Assembly: GCA_010015675.1 (NCBI GenBank) | Contig: ML976979.1 | Location: 617,152-656,639, forward strand | DNA length: 39,488 nucleotides | Source: Byssothecium circinans | Taxonomy: Eukaryota; Ascomycota; Dothideomycetes; Pleosporales; Massarinaceae | Direction: 5' to 3' | Shown: positions 10,701 through 21,284 of the stretch, piece after piece | How the letters are laid out: every line of letters starts with the position of its first letter | Numbering within the stretch: position 1 is the first letter of the stretch | Position numbers and translations under genes: made by a program | The notes under the pieces: generated by a model | The model's input: the letters and a program-made list of their open reading frames with translations, nothing else | What the model was told of the DNA's origin: nothing | Databases searched by the model: none

Positions 10701-12396
10701 CTAATAAATTGTTTCCTCCATATCAAGTTTGAAGCCACCAACACATCCCTTCTGGAACAGACCATCCGGATCATACGCCCGACTCGTTTGCCCTAAGAAC
10801 TGTAGTCCCTTCTCTCCATACCCTTCAAACGGCTTTTGCCACTCTCCGCAATAGTTCTGAAACCGATAGGGATGTCCGGTACCATGCTTCTCCGCGAATT
10901 CATCGATCCTCTCAAGACATTCTCGCACTCTACCCTCCACGAGCTCATCGTCGTCCCGCCGTGCCCAACTTACGGTGTAACTGACAAGCACTAGCGGCGT
11001 ATCGGGACCAGCGTGCAGATTCATAGGGTTTGGATCACCTTTTCGCAGCCAGACTGGGAGAAGTGGCTGCAAAACCAACGTCCAGTGTATGCCTTTGACG
11101 CGCCGTATTGCCGCTATGCTTTCGCTGTACGTAGCATACGCTTCAGCTATCGTTGCCGGATCATTCTTGATTGTGGTCGTTCCGTAAACTTGGCGACCAT
11201 TCTTGGTATCCAGGCTGTGTAGTTCGTCTGTTGCATCAGTTAATGTGCGTTCCTTGCATGTACTCCAGAACCGAAACATCGATTTAAGTGACGAGTCCTC
11301 GAGACATTTAGGCCATTTTCTCGAGCCCAGTGTCGGTCTGGTGTGAACGATATTCACGGAAATGATAGGAAATCCAAGCTTCGCAGCATAAGTAAAGCAT
11401 GCTAGTGGACCAGCCACGTTTTCGTCGTACGGATTCCGTGCGACGGAGTCGTGGATGGCTTTGAGGACTTTGGTGGTCTGGAAAGATGGCAGGTAGAGAA
11501 ATCCGCTCCACACTTTGGTTGAGGAGAAACAGGGAACGGTGAAGCGAGTAACGATTCCAAAGTTATTGGACCCCTACAATACAATATTAGCAAATCTCAG
11601 ACTGTACCTGGAACTCGGCTTTCAAACTTACGCCCTTGAGTGCACGCCATAGATCAGGGTGGCTTGACGAAGAAGCGGTAACAACAGAGCCATCAGCAAG
11701 AACAACTTCATAGCTAATAATATTGTTGCAAGCCAGCCCAAACCGCGGAGAGTAAAACGAAATGCCGCCACTAAGAAGCAATCCACCGACACCCACATCA
11801 GAATTCCTTCCACCAACGACAGCAAGCCCCTTACTATCCAAAAGCGTAGTGACGTTTGTCCATCGACAACCAGGTCCGATATTTACGCTGGTATGGTCGC
11901 TGGAGAGATTCACCTCGTTGAACAGATTCATATCGATGACGAAACCGCCGTTTATGCTCGCAGCGCCCGAGACGGGCGAATGGCCACCGCTGCGGACGGC
12001 GAACAGATCTGACATGCCATCTTTGTAAGCGCGCTTGAGTAAAATTATGGCAGTACAAAGTTCCTTGACGTTGCGTGGTCGGACGATACAAGACGGAACC
12101 CTCTCGTTCTCTTGTTCGTCCCAGTGGTGCTTTCTTGCTTTGTTGAAGTCGGAGATGTCGGTCGGGAGAATCGTGCTGTCTGGGAGTGTCGATGCCAAGA
12201 ATTGAGAAAGTCGGTGGACAGGCCTAGTGATTTTAAACGGAGGTGAGGCAGTCACCTTTGGAGAGGGTGTGGTCAACAAGCGACGGAGAATGAAGATGGC
12301 AGCCAATGCGGTGAGCGCGCTTGTGATATAGAGAACTTCATCTTCAATTCGAAGCATGAGGTTAACAAGAGAAGTCGTATTGTCGGTTTGGGGCAT
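10701..12396 (-). CDS. FAD-linked oxidase (berberine-bridge-enzyme type)
   Basis: There are two exons, 11632-12396 and 10701-11573, with a 58-nt intron (GTAAGT...TTGTAG) joining WRALKG to GSNNFGIVTRF, the conserved FAD-domain sequence. The product is 545 aa. Residues about 21-37 form one hydrophobic helix, so the N-terminus may be a membrane anchor rather than a cleaved signal. The FAD_binding_4 domain has RSGGHS (135-140), whose His carries the 8α-histidyl flavin link. The second covalent site of true BBE enzymes (Cys before VGVGG) is absent: the sequence reads RNSDVGVGG. The C-terminus (YRFQNYCGEWQKPFEGYG...YDPDGLFQKGCVGGFKL) is the BBE-type substrate and end motif. The substrate is unknown. 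Such enzymes oxidise sugars, alcohols or secondary metabolites. Confidence 0.88.
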
Positions 12397-13716
12397 GACG
12401 GCAAGTTGAAGAGAAGGATAATTGAGAGCATCGTCTTGCTATATGAATTTACGAAGCGGCATATGCGGTATAGTGGCATAGCTAACAAGGTTTCGAGCAT
12501 GGGCCCGAATACCATGGTAGGTTGGCACAGAGCGGAAGCCACCGTACAAAAGCAAGGGAGCATGAGGTCGATGCATTGAATCAACGAATGTAAAGGTGAC
12601 TGCGGGATATGCATCGGGATACCAAGGGTATCAGACATTTGAGACATGAGCGCCGCCTCGGTTCAAGGCCAATTTTACTACGGAGATATGCGATAGAGAG
12701 GCACAAACATTCAGCTAATCGGTCTCAATTACCGGATGCATGGGGGATCTACATGTGATTAGATGGAAATAGTAAGCTCAATATTCTATCGCCCCGAATT
12801 AATCGCCGACGATGCGTTGTTGACAACGCTTCAGGTACGCGCGCGGTTAAATGCAACGGCGCGCCGTTATAGGTGTGTCCATTCGCCGAACCATGATCGG
12901 CGTCAGTGGATTCGGCACTCGAATTTTACCAAACGAAAGCAAAGGTCGAAATCAGCAAATGTGCCAGCACCAACTGCAGGATGAACGAGACATAGAAACG
13001 AGCTGGACTGCGATTCAATTAGCCAAGAATTGGTAACTTCGCGAAGTCGTCTTACCAGGCATGTTTGAATGATCACCGGGAAAAAAATGGCATTGCTCGG
13101 ATGCCTAAGTCGAGTGACTGATGGTCCTTGATCATTCACGTAGTATACGCAAACAGGCAGTGAGAGTCGGAGTCTCGCCGCACTAACCCTAGGTAGTTAA
13201 TGCCCGATATCAAGGGTCTTCGGTATCCGAAGACGCCCACGGATCGAGCCGTCCAGAACGATGCAGATAAGCTCGTCGAGTCGCCTTACAGAGATGGTGA
13301 GACTGGTACATATAAAAATGAGACTAAGGCAAAGTAAAGATTAAAACCCAACACCACAATCAACGAGGATGGAGCGAGTAGCAAAGCTCACATGTATTCT
13401 GACTTTTCAAGTAATTTTTTCGACCCGATAAATCTCCCTTGTTTGTTGGCAAACTGAGTATCGCATAGACAAGTGCGGGTGTTACCGCTCATCCACATGC
13501 ATGTACACCTACGGCGCGCAATGTTGATCATCTTACTTGGTCGGTGCCATCACGACCATTCATGAATTAGCTAAGGACATTGGTAAAGCGGCGTAGTATT
13601 TTATTCGGGAAGTGAGGCACAGCAGTCAAAGTTCCACGGTGCATTCGGCATAAGAACGCCTTGAGAGCCCCAAACTTTCCTTGGGGCATCTCAGCAGCTC
13701 TTTGCAATTTCACAAG
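12397..13716. other. Divergent spacer, FAD oxidase / rhodopsin-like gene
   Basis: This 1.3-kb interval between two divergent start codons must contain both promoters. No frame resembles a protein, and the minus-strand frame 12273-12647 is a shadow over the oxidase start. I see no RNA gene or repeat. Confidence 0.4.
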
Positions 13717-15283
13717 ATGACTAGTGCGACACAAATTGATCTTAAGGCGATCCAAAGTATCTCTTTGAATATGCTTAAGCTCATTCCGGCCGAAGCGCCC
13801 CCACCCGGTATCACTCCGAATTTTGAGCACCCTGCTTCACTGGCTTCAGCTATTGTCGGGGTTGGCTCGGCATTTCTGACGCTTGCATTTTTCTGCTTCA
13901 CCATACGAATCTATACCCAAAGTGTCATTACGAAGAAATGGCACTGGGATGATTGTGAGTTGCGTCTTGGTCGAATCCTGATTTCAAAATTCTGACATCT
14001 ACGAACAGTGACTTGCACGGTGGGCTTTGTATGGAACAACATTACCATACTAGGTGATATACATCTGACATTTGCTTAGATGTGTGGTATTGTGTACTAT
14101 GCCTTTGCGGCTTTGGGTTGGTTCAGTGCTCTTTTATATGCAGTGGACGCTAACCAACCTCACCTTACGCCAGGGTGCCTTGGAGGCAGCGGAGGAAAGC
14201 ACCTTTATGATCTCCACCTCGATATTGTCTTGAACAGAGCTTCAAGCCTGGTATGTTCTGATGATCATTTCTTGGTTTCTTCATATTAAACCTCTACAGC
14301 AAAGTTACCTCGCCACCATTATCGTGACCCCCGCCCTAGGCCTGATCAAATGCAGCATTTTTATCCAATACTACAGAATCTTCCGGCCTTTGAGATATGT
14401 CAGCATCAGCGTATACGTCGGTGCGACCATCTCTGCCATATTCTATGCCGCCGTCACCATCGCTGCCTTCGTGCTTAACAGCCCTTGGCCTGGCGAGAGC
14501 CTTCTCAGTGCCTCTATGTCCTGGCATTTTATGCGGTTCACCAAGTTTTCGATCCCTACCGGCGTCATTGGGATGTTGGTAGACTGGTGCTTGTTCTGCC
14601 TTCCTATTCCGGCAGTGCATAGCTTGCATTTATCTTTGGAGAAGAAGCTTGGTATCATGCTCGTTTTCATGACCGGTGGACTGTGAGTCTCCATTTTTCA
14701 TATTGAGAAGAATGCACGCTGATCCTCCTATCACACCAAGTGCCGCGATTGCTTCTACGATGGCTCTATACTACCGCGTGAGGATGCAACAAGACCCAGG
14801 CGATATTCAATGGAAAGTCGGCTACATTTTCATCTGGACGTAAGCATATCTCGAAATCACTCTTGACGTACTTCATTCTTGCTGAACATATGTAGGCAAA
14901 TCGAGATGTTCGCCGGTGTCGCCGCTACCAGTATGCCGTCTGTCAAACAATTCTTTAACAATAAGTCTATCTCGCCATTAATATGGGGCTCCTTAATTAT
15001 AGCCAGTCTAGCTCATCTGTTCAAATGCCCCGCACACACCACGTCGCGCTGCGAGAAGCTTGATGACCCAGTCAACCCTGGCGGGTTTTATCCCTTGGAA
15101 GATCTTCTGAGGGCCTGGCCTGGTCCGTACGACTTTAGTATTACCTCGCAGGGCACAATTCATAAGGTATCAACCGCACACGTTCAGTTACCGAGGGATA
15201 CATCTGTTGTAGCGATCTCGGGAAGGAGATCAACGGCTCTGGGTAGAGTCGGTGACAGGTCTCGTAGCGAATTGTACTCGTAA
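13717..15283 (+). CDS. Fungal rhodopsin-like (SAT4-type) seven-TM membrane protein
   Basis: Seven exons: 13717-13954, 14009-14028, 14080-14116, 14174-14250, 14300-14682, 14741-14839 and 14896-15283. All introns are GT-AG (49-58 nt), giving about 413 aa. Several hydrophobic segments fit a seven-helix protein, and the spliced order is that of the fungal rhodopsin-domain family: WHWDDLTCTVGFMCGIVYYAFAALG, GGSGGKHLYDL, YLATIIVTPALGLIKCSIFIQYYRIF, ending WTQIEMFAGVAATSMPSVKQFF. The C-terminal tail is hydrophilic. Intron 14117-14173 has a weak donor (GTTGGT) and is 57 nt with no stop, so retention would add 19 residues in frame. Members are plasma-membrane proteins of unknown function, common near effector and secondary-metabolism genes. 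No ligand or partner can be inferred. Confidence 0.8.
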
Positions 15284-17031
15284 AGACAGTGGAGGCTGGC
15301 GGAGGAGCGCAGCTGATGGATATGAAATCTGCAAGAATACCTCTTAAATTTTAAAGAATAAGCAGCAAAAATTGCGTCTGTGTACGGGTAGTGCAAATCA
15401 TCAAGTCAATTTCCAGCTGTCTACCTTGGTTTCACCGCATCTTCTCACCTTGCTGTCGTAATTTTAACCTCGCCGAACTCTCTAGTAATCCTCATTGTAC
15501 TCACTAGGATAAATGAGTAGTTACACTTTATTTGAATAGAATAAATAGGAACATCCTGGGTGTACTTCTCTAACCGATGGAAGTCAGTCCTTCTTGCTCC
15601 ATGCACTTCTTCATTGCTGCCAGCAGCAATGGGAGCATTCCGATCCGGCTATTCAATATTATGGGTGATTTACCATGTACAGACCTGCTATATCTCGTGA
15701 CATTGAGTTTAGGGCGTTGAAGGTAGTGGGTGGTGCCGAGAAGTTTTAGCGGTCTCAGTGTCTTGAATTAGCGGTTTAGGTGATGATATACGTTATACGA
15801 AAAGAAGAAAAGGTAAGGGGTGCCAAGATGATGAGCAGGAACGGGAGACCTTGAATACCGCGAGCGTTGGAGGCTCATTCCCTATGGAATTTGGCATGGA
15901 TGGCACATAACGATTTATTTTTAAGGTACGGCCACGGAGGAACGTCATCGCCCATTACGCTTTTAGATTGAGCGTTATTACGCTCTTGCTTAGTGAAGTC
16001 TAGCTTTCGTCATTGAGCCTCGTCTCATCCTTCAAAATGTGCCGGAAATGTTATGATTCTCCCCGGGTCCATATCCTTGGTAACGCTGGTGGTATCATGG
16101 AAACGGCCTGCTTATTCCTTCGTCTTCACAATCTGCGGGAACCATTGCTCGTTCTCGCCTCGGTCTATCGACCTACGCTCCTAACTCCGCCAAAGGTCAT
16201 CAAAGAATGTGGTATTTGGGTTATGAAAGTGAACAGTACGAATGGAGGCACTTATGAGAGGTGATGACTGTAATGACCATGTTTTTTTCATGACGACCAC
16301 TCTCGGAATTACCATCATTTTCCTTGCCAATATATACTTCAGTTGCTTACTCTGTACATCAGCCGAGATCAAATCCCGATAGACTATGGTTCTCCGATAT
16401 GCACGGCACATGCTTCACATGACGTATGAAGAAGTCGATAGTCCACCGCAACATCAGCCGTACCATATCTCTCTTCGCTTATCGTAGGCACCTGACTAAA
16501 TGTTTCTTTACCCCGCATTATTTGAAGCGTGAAGAGTACAGTCAGACTGTCGACACATGATTGTACAGATTCAAATACGAGGCCCCTCCCATCACCACTG
16601 GAGCAAAAAAACTGTTGTCAAAATTTCCGATAGAGTTATACGAAGGACGTTGTTAACGGTCGGCCTGGACCCCAGCTGACCAGGGATAAATTAAACTTCG
16701 CATACAAGCCTTGTATGATTGGCCCCCAGTGAGACCCAAGGATCCTTCGCACTCTAATTAATCTATTCACGCCTTCTACATTCGCACCCAGGAAGCGACC
16801 AGGCAAGGTGATTGGAACAGCGACCTTTTTCTATTTTCTTTTAGTAGGTGGGTGAACTGGGAGCGCTATTCGGAGCTCAGCGAAGACCTTCCTTTTCGCA
16901 TGCAAATTGGAGCTGCTTCGTATTGAAGTACAAATACTGAGGGCTCTTCCATATCAACAACTCCCTTTCATCGTTCAGGCCGAGTTCATCCAACCTGTCA
17001 CACCATCTTCTTCGCAAACATTTAGTTCATC
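15284..17031. other. Long intergenic stretch
   Basis: About 1.75 kb lie between two plus-strand genes. The left part will hold the 3' UTR of the rhodopsin-like gene and the right part the promoter and leader of the secreted repeat protein. The small open frame at 16013-16264 has no recognisable features. I see no RNA gene or repeat. Confidence 0.4.
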
Positions 17032-18774
17032 ATGGGTTTCCTTTCTGTCACTGCGGCGCTTTTACTAGCTGCTAGCTCCCATGCTATCAATATTCCCTCG
17101 ACCCCGACCTGGCCCTCTGGTCGCTGTACCGACAAATCCTTGACCATTCCGTCTTGGGTCCTATCGCAGTACAAAGTATCTGGAGGTACAACTACTTTTG
17201 TTGTGAACAACCGCGCCGTCGACCTGACAAGCTTGAGAGCACGTGTTACGTGCTCTCCTGGAAAGACAGAATGTCAGTCTTCGGCGGGCGGCGACCAAAT
17301 GCGCGCGACTCTCACAACCGGAGCCAATGGTCAGCCTGTGATAGGAATCACCGAGTTCTGGTCTTGTTCGGACGAGGGTGATCAGTAAGCTTACCATGTG
17401 CTGCACTTTATCACATTTCATGCTCGCTGACTCTGACCACAGCGTTCTCTTCACGGCCAATGGCAGCACAACCATCACTTCGTGCTTAGGCAATGATTGC
17501 ACTTCTCCTATCACCTATCTCGTTCCTGGAACCTTGACTCTTCCTGTGCCTCTCACACCGGCGCAGCCGAAGGCTCCGACTGGTTTTGACGCTTCCAGTT
17601 GCGCAAATGTTGGCGAGAAGCAGTGGACCGTTTCCGAAGGTACGCAAAAGCAAGTCCACGGTCCATATAATAACTGACGCCGTTGAAAGTGGAATTCAAG
17701 AACTACACCAAAGGACAGTGCAAGCGATGGTACGATCCGGATCGAATATGCCTCGACCCGGGAACGCCCTTCGTCGCTAAAGGCCAATACCTCAAGCTCA
17801 ACGTGACCAATAATGCCATCTCCCACGAAGTGCTCTGTAACTTCTCGCCGACGTACGAAAACACCGACATCCCACAGCCTCTCCGCTGTACTGGCGGAAG
17901 CTTCAACGAGATCACACTTGACGTGACCTGGACCGGTACAGCGCCAAACTTCGAGGTCAAAGTGGAAGAGCTGTGGTACTGTCTTGAGAACCCGGCCACC
18001 AATAACAGCCCCTCGGTCATCGTAGCCTCAGGCAGCACTTCCCTCCCCCTAACCTGTGAATCACATACCGGCATCACCGGCGCCGCCGACGACATCGTAA
18101 CCATCTGCAGCGAACCCCCGACCTCCCACTCTATCAATGGTGTACAAACCGCTAAAGAAAACCTCCCCGCCTTCTCCCTCATCACCGCATACCCCGTTCA
18201 CGGAGGCTGCACATTCGACAGCGTCGTAAACCCAACCTGGTTCTACCGGGGGATGCACTACGAAACCAATGACGACCTAACCCTTAAGCGCTTCAGCGCA
18301 GGCCTCACCGGCCCCGGTTTCAACGACTTTTTCTTCTACCAAAGCCACGCCATTTCCGGCACCGGCGTCGATACCATATATACATGTGCAGTCTATAATG
18401 ACGGCAAGCCCAAAGAGCAGCACTGGAAGTGCACCTACGCCTTCAACGCAAAAACCAAGACCATCACGCAAGACAAAATCTGGGAATGCAGGGATAAGAA
18501 TACGGCCACACCGTTGTACTTTGAGGGTACGGGGGAGTTTGATTGGAGTGTGAATCCGTTCTCTCAGTGCCAAGGGAGTGGGAATACGTTGAGTTGCTAT
18601 TGGTATGGGGATATGGCGTCGAGTCAGCCGGGTGTGCCGTATGATATTCCGAAGGTTACGGTTAGTACGGTTAATGTGCTGCCGCCGGATTATGGACAGT
18701 CAGTGGTGCAGAGTGTGGAGACGGCGCCGGTTAGGACTTTGAGGGTTAATGGAGAGTGGAAGGTTGCAGAGTAG
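17032..18774 (+). CDS. Secreted protein with three ~169-residue repeats (Alt a 1-like?)
   Basis: Three exons: 17032-17384, 17443-17639 and 17690-18774, with introns of 58 and 50 nt, giving 544 aa. A signal peptide (residues 1 to about 18, ending SSHA) is followed by Cys-rich β-type sequence. Three copies of a repeat are visible. The motifs FWSC (109-112), LWYC (278-281) and IWEC (447-450) recur with exactly 169 residues between them. Each is followed by a hydrophobic strand and another Cys. Repeats 1 and 2 begin with WVLSQY and WTVSEV, and Cys81 and Cys250 also differ by 169. This W-x-(V/I)-S ... W-x-C layout resembles the secreted fungal AA1-like (Alt a 1) β-barrel fold, normally a single ~150-residue domain. 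That assignment is inference. N-glycosylation sites (NYT, NVT, NGS) support secretion. No enzymatic motif is seen. Confidence 0.8.
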
Positions 18775-18853
18775 GTGTTTGTTTGAGATAATTAACTTTG
18801 ATAAGTTGTAAGTTTATTGTGTATACTGATGTTTCTTCCCTCCATACCATCGC

Positions 18854-20524
18854 TCACCCTACGATCCCCAACACCCCCTTACAAAGCCCCACACCACCAA
18901 TATACGGCCTCAGCATACTTAGTCTCTGCGCTGCCATCTCAAGTCCCTCATCAGACTTACAAGCCCCAAACCTCAAATACCTTTCCCCCAACCCCTTATT
19001 CTCCGTCCCATAAAAACAGCTTCCGGGAATCGACGCAATCCCAAACTCCCGCACCAGCCAATAGCACACTTTCCAATCCCTCGTTCCCTCTTTATCCACA
19101 ATCGAAGGATACGCATAAGCCTCCGGTAGGCGGATCTTATTGATATTGACAAAGACAAACCACGCGCTGGAGGGTTTAACATATGTTAGGCCAACACTAT
19201 CCAACACCTCACATAGCTTCTCAATCCTTTCAGCGACGTCCAGTGCGTTGACTTCCCACCAATTCCTCCGTTCCGCTTCCCGTAAGCCTACGGCGCAGGC
19301 GTGCTGCGCAGGCCCACTGCTCGAATAAGCGAGCACGAGGTGTGTTGCTATGACAGGGCTCATGAGTGCTTCGCAGCCGATTACGAAGCCGACTCGCCAG
19401 CCCGTTGCATTGAATAGCTTGCCCAGGGAAACTGCGGTGATGGTGTGAGCGGCGATTGCAGGGGAGAGAGAGGCGACGCGTATGTGGGAAGTTGAAGGGG
19501 GAGGTGGAAGAGGGGGAAGGGAAGACAATTCGTTCGTATACTTCGTCGGAGAGAAGAACGAGGGCGTGACGCACGCAGAGGTTTCCTATGGCGAGGACTT
19601 CGTCGCGGGTGAAAACTTTGCCTAGGGGATTGTGTCTTTAATCGAACGTATGCTCAGCTTTGTTCGAGGAATGAGGAAGAGAGGAAGAGTGGAGTAACAC
19701 GTACGGATTGTTCAAGTATATCATTTTCGTCCTCGGCGTAATGGCTCGCTCAAGCTCTTCGATGTCGATGGTCCAGTCGCTACCAGATACGGTCTTTGTT
19801 TCCGCTTCTTTGGGAGGTCGTAGGGGGACGTAACGGATCGTCCCGCCCGCCATTTTGGTCTGGTATACGTACATGGCGAACACTGGCTCTAATAGAATGA
19901 CTTCATCTCCGGGTTGTATGAAGGACATGACGCTGGCTAGTAAGCCTTCTTGTGCTCCGCTTGTTATGCATATCTCTTTCTCTGGATCTAGTTCTCTGGC
20001 GTATAGTGGAGAGTAGAGTTCGGCGATTGCTTGCTTCAAGCTGTCGGATCCCTACTCTCGTCAGCCTGTTCATTCGTCTATTTACAGACTATCTTTGAGA
20101 AGGAAGATCGTACGGGAACTGGTGCATACTGATTATTATCCACTGACTCCAGTGCAGCTTTGTGAGCTTCGATGAGAAAGTCGGGCGGGTTGTGGTCGCT
20201 AAGGTGAATGTGAGTGAATGAGCGGGGAGTGCATAAATGATTCATAAATGTACATAAAGCTGGTTCCCAGATTGACGGTTGGTTGGATGGGCGATGAAGC
20301 GGCTACATCATGGACCCATTGCCTTTCGTGGTTGAGGTGATTAGTACATTCTCTTTGATAAGCGGGAGGTCGACGTACCAGACATTACCATCCGCAATCA
20401 TCGCGTTGTTCACTGCTTCTATTTTCCTTGGTACAGCGGCTGACGAAAGGGTGGTTGTATCTTCATCCACATACGTTGACCCAGGCTGAGCCTCTGCGTT
20501 TGTATGAGGAGACATCCTATCCAT
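18854..20524 (-). CDS. Class I/II PLP aminotransferase with apparent frameshift
   Basis: Five exons: 20379-20524, 20254-20322, 20114-20198, 19705-20051 and 18854-19635, with introns of 56, 55, 62 and 69 nt. The product resembles kynurenine/glutamine-type aminotransferases (Bna3-like): VNLGTSFIDHNPPDF, NNQYAPVPGSDSLKQAIAELY, TSGAQEGLLASVMSFIQPGDEV, YLNNPHNPLGKVF, SDEVYERI, then TAVSLGKLFNATGWRVGF, which contains the PLP lysine. All exons join in frame, but between VYERI and HIRVASLSP the frame changes by one base in C-rich runs at about 19495-19530. No AG lies there for an intron. The summed exon length is 3n+1, so one extra base is present. It is either a recent pseudogene or a homopolymer assembly error. 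It ends 79 bp tail-to-tail with the secreted repeat protein. Confidence 0.8.
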
Positions 20525-21284
20525 TTATATGAAAATACACGGCAAATAGCAGTGAGCAATGAGAACGTGAGAGTTGCAGACACTGTAAATGTAAGGCAAA
20601 TGTATCGTCAGAGCTGACGCTACGTCACGCAGTCTTCAATCTTGTTAGTTTTGACGCATAAGGCGGCGCAGCACATCTGTGACACGTGATCATAAAACGC
20701 CGCATGCACATGCATGATGCATCAAAACCAATCCCTTCATTCCCCCTGCAAGCAATGTTAGAGTACTTCCGTCCCACTTACAGTGGCTCTAGGACACTAT
20801 AAGTGGGGAAGAGTTATGAGTTTACTATTGTTGTGGTATCAATATATATCCGATACTCTCGGCTATGTGATGGAGCTTGCAGCCTACGCCGCAACCATTC
20901 GACAAACATCATGCCTCGTTCAAGGGACCGGGTCAGGAACAGAGCTTTTTCCTCAATATAAATATAAATGCTGTGGGATGACATAGCGCTAGAGCTTTGA
21001 TATAGCGAATTATGTTACCCTTCTGACAGTTGTTTGAGGGAACGACTGCGGCATGCTTTCCTTTGCACGCACTCTGAAGACGTTGGACCATCAGGCTTTC
21101 ATTTTGCGTGCTCTTTAGCACTTGAAGATGTATCCACTTCCGGTGTGAGTTTTCTATACCCCGGTATTTCAGACTGAAAGGGTCATTGAAGTTGAAAAAT
21201 AGAATAGATGGTCTACATGCTCGCCCACTAACCGTACAGAGCAGTCACGATCCCAAGTCCTAGGCAAACAACGCCACACCTACC
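20525..21284. other. Intergenic spacer upstream of aminotransferase
   Basis: This 760-bp interval between two minus-strand genes contains the aminotransferase promoter and the 3' UTR of the amine oxidase. The open frames here are short and unremarkable. Confidence 0.4.

Noticed and set aside
16013..16264. 83-codon plus-strand open frame with several Cys
   Set aside because: There is no signal peptide, and the Cys spacing matches nothing I know. It is isolated in a 1.7-kb gap.
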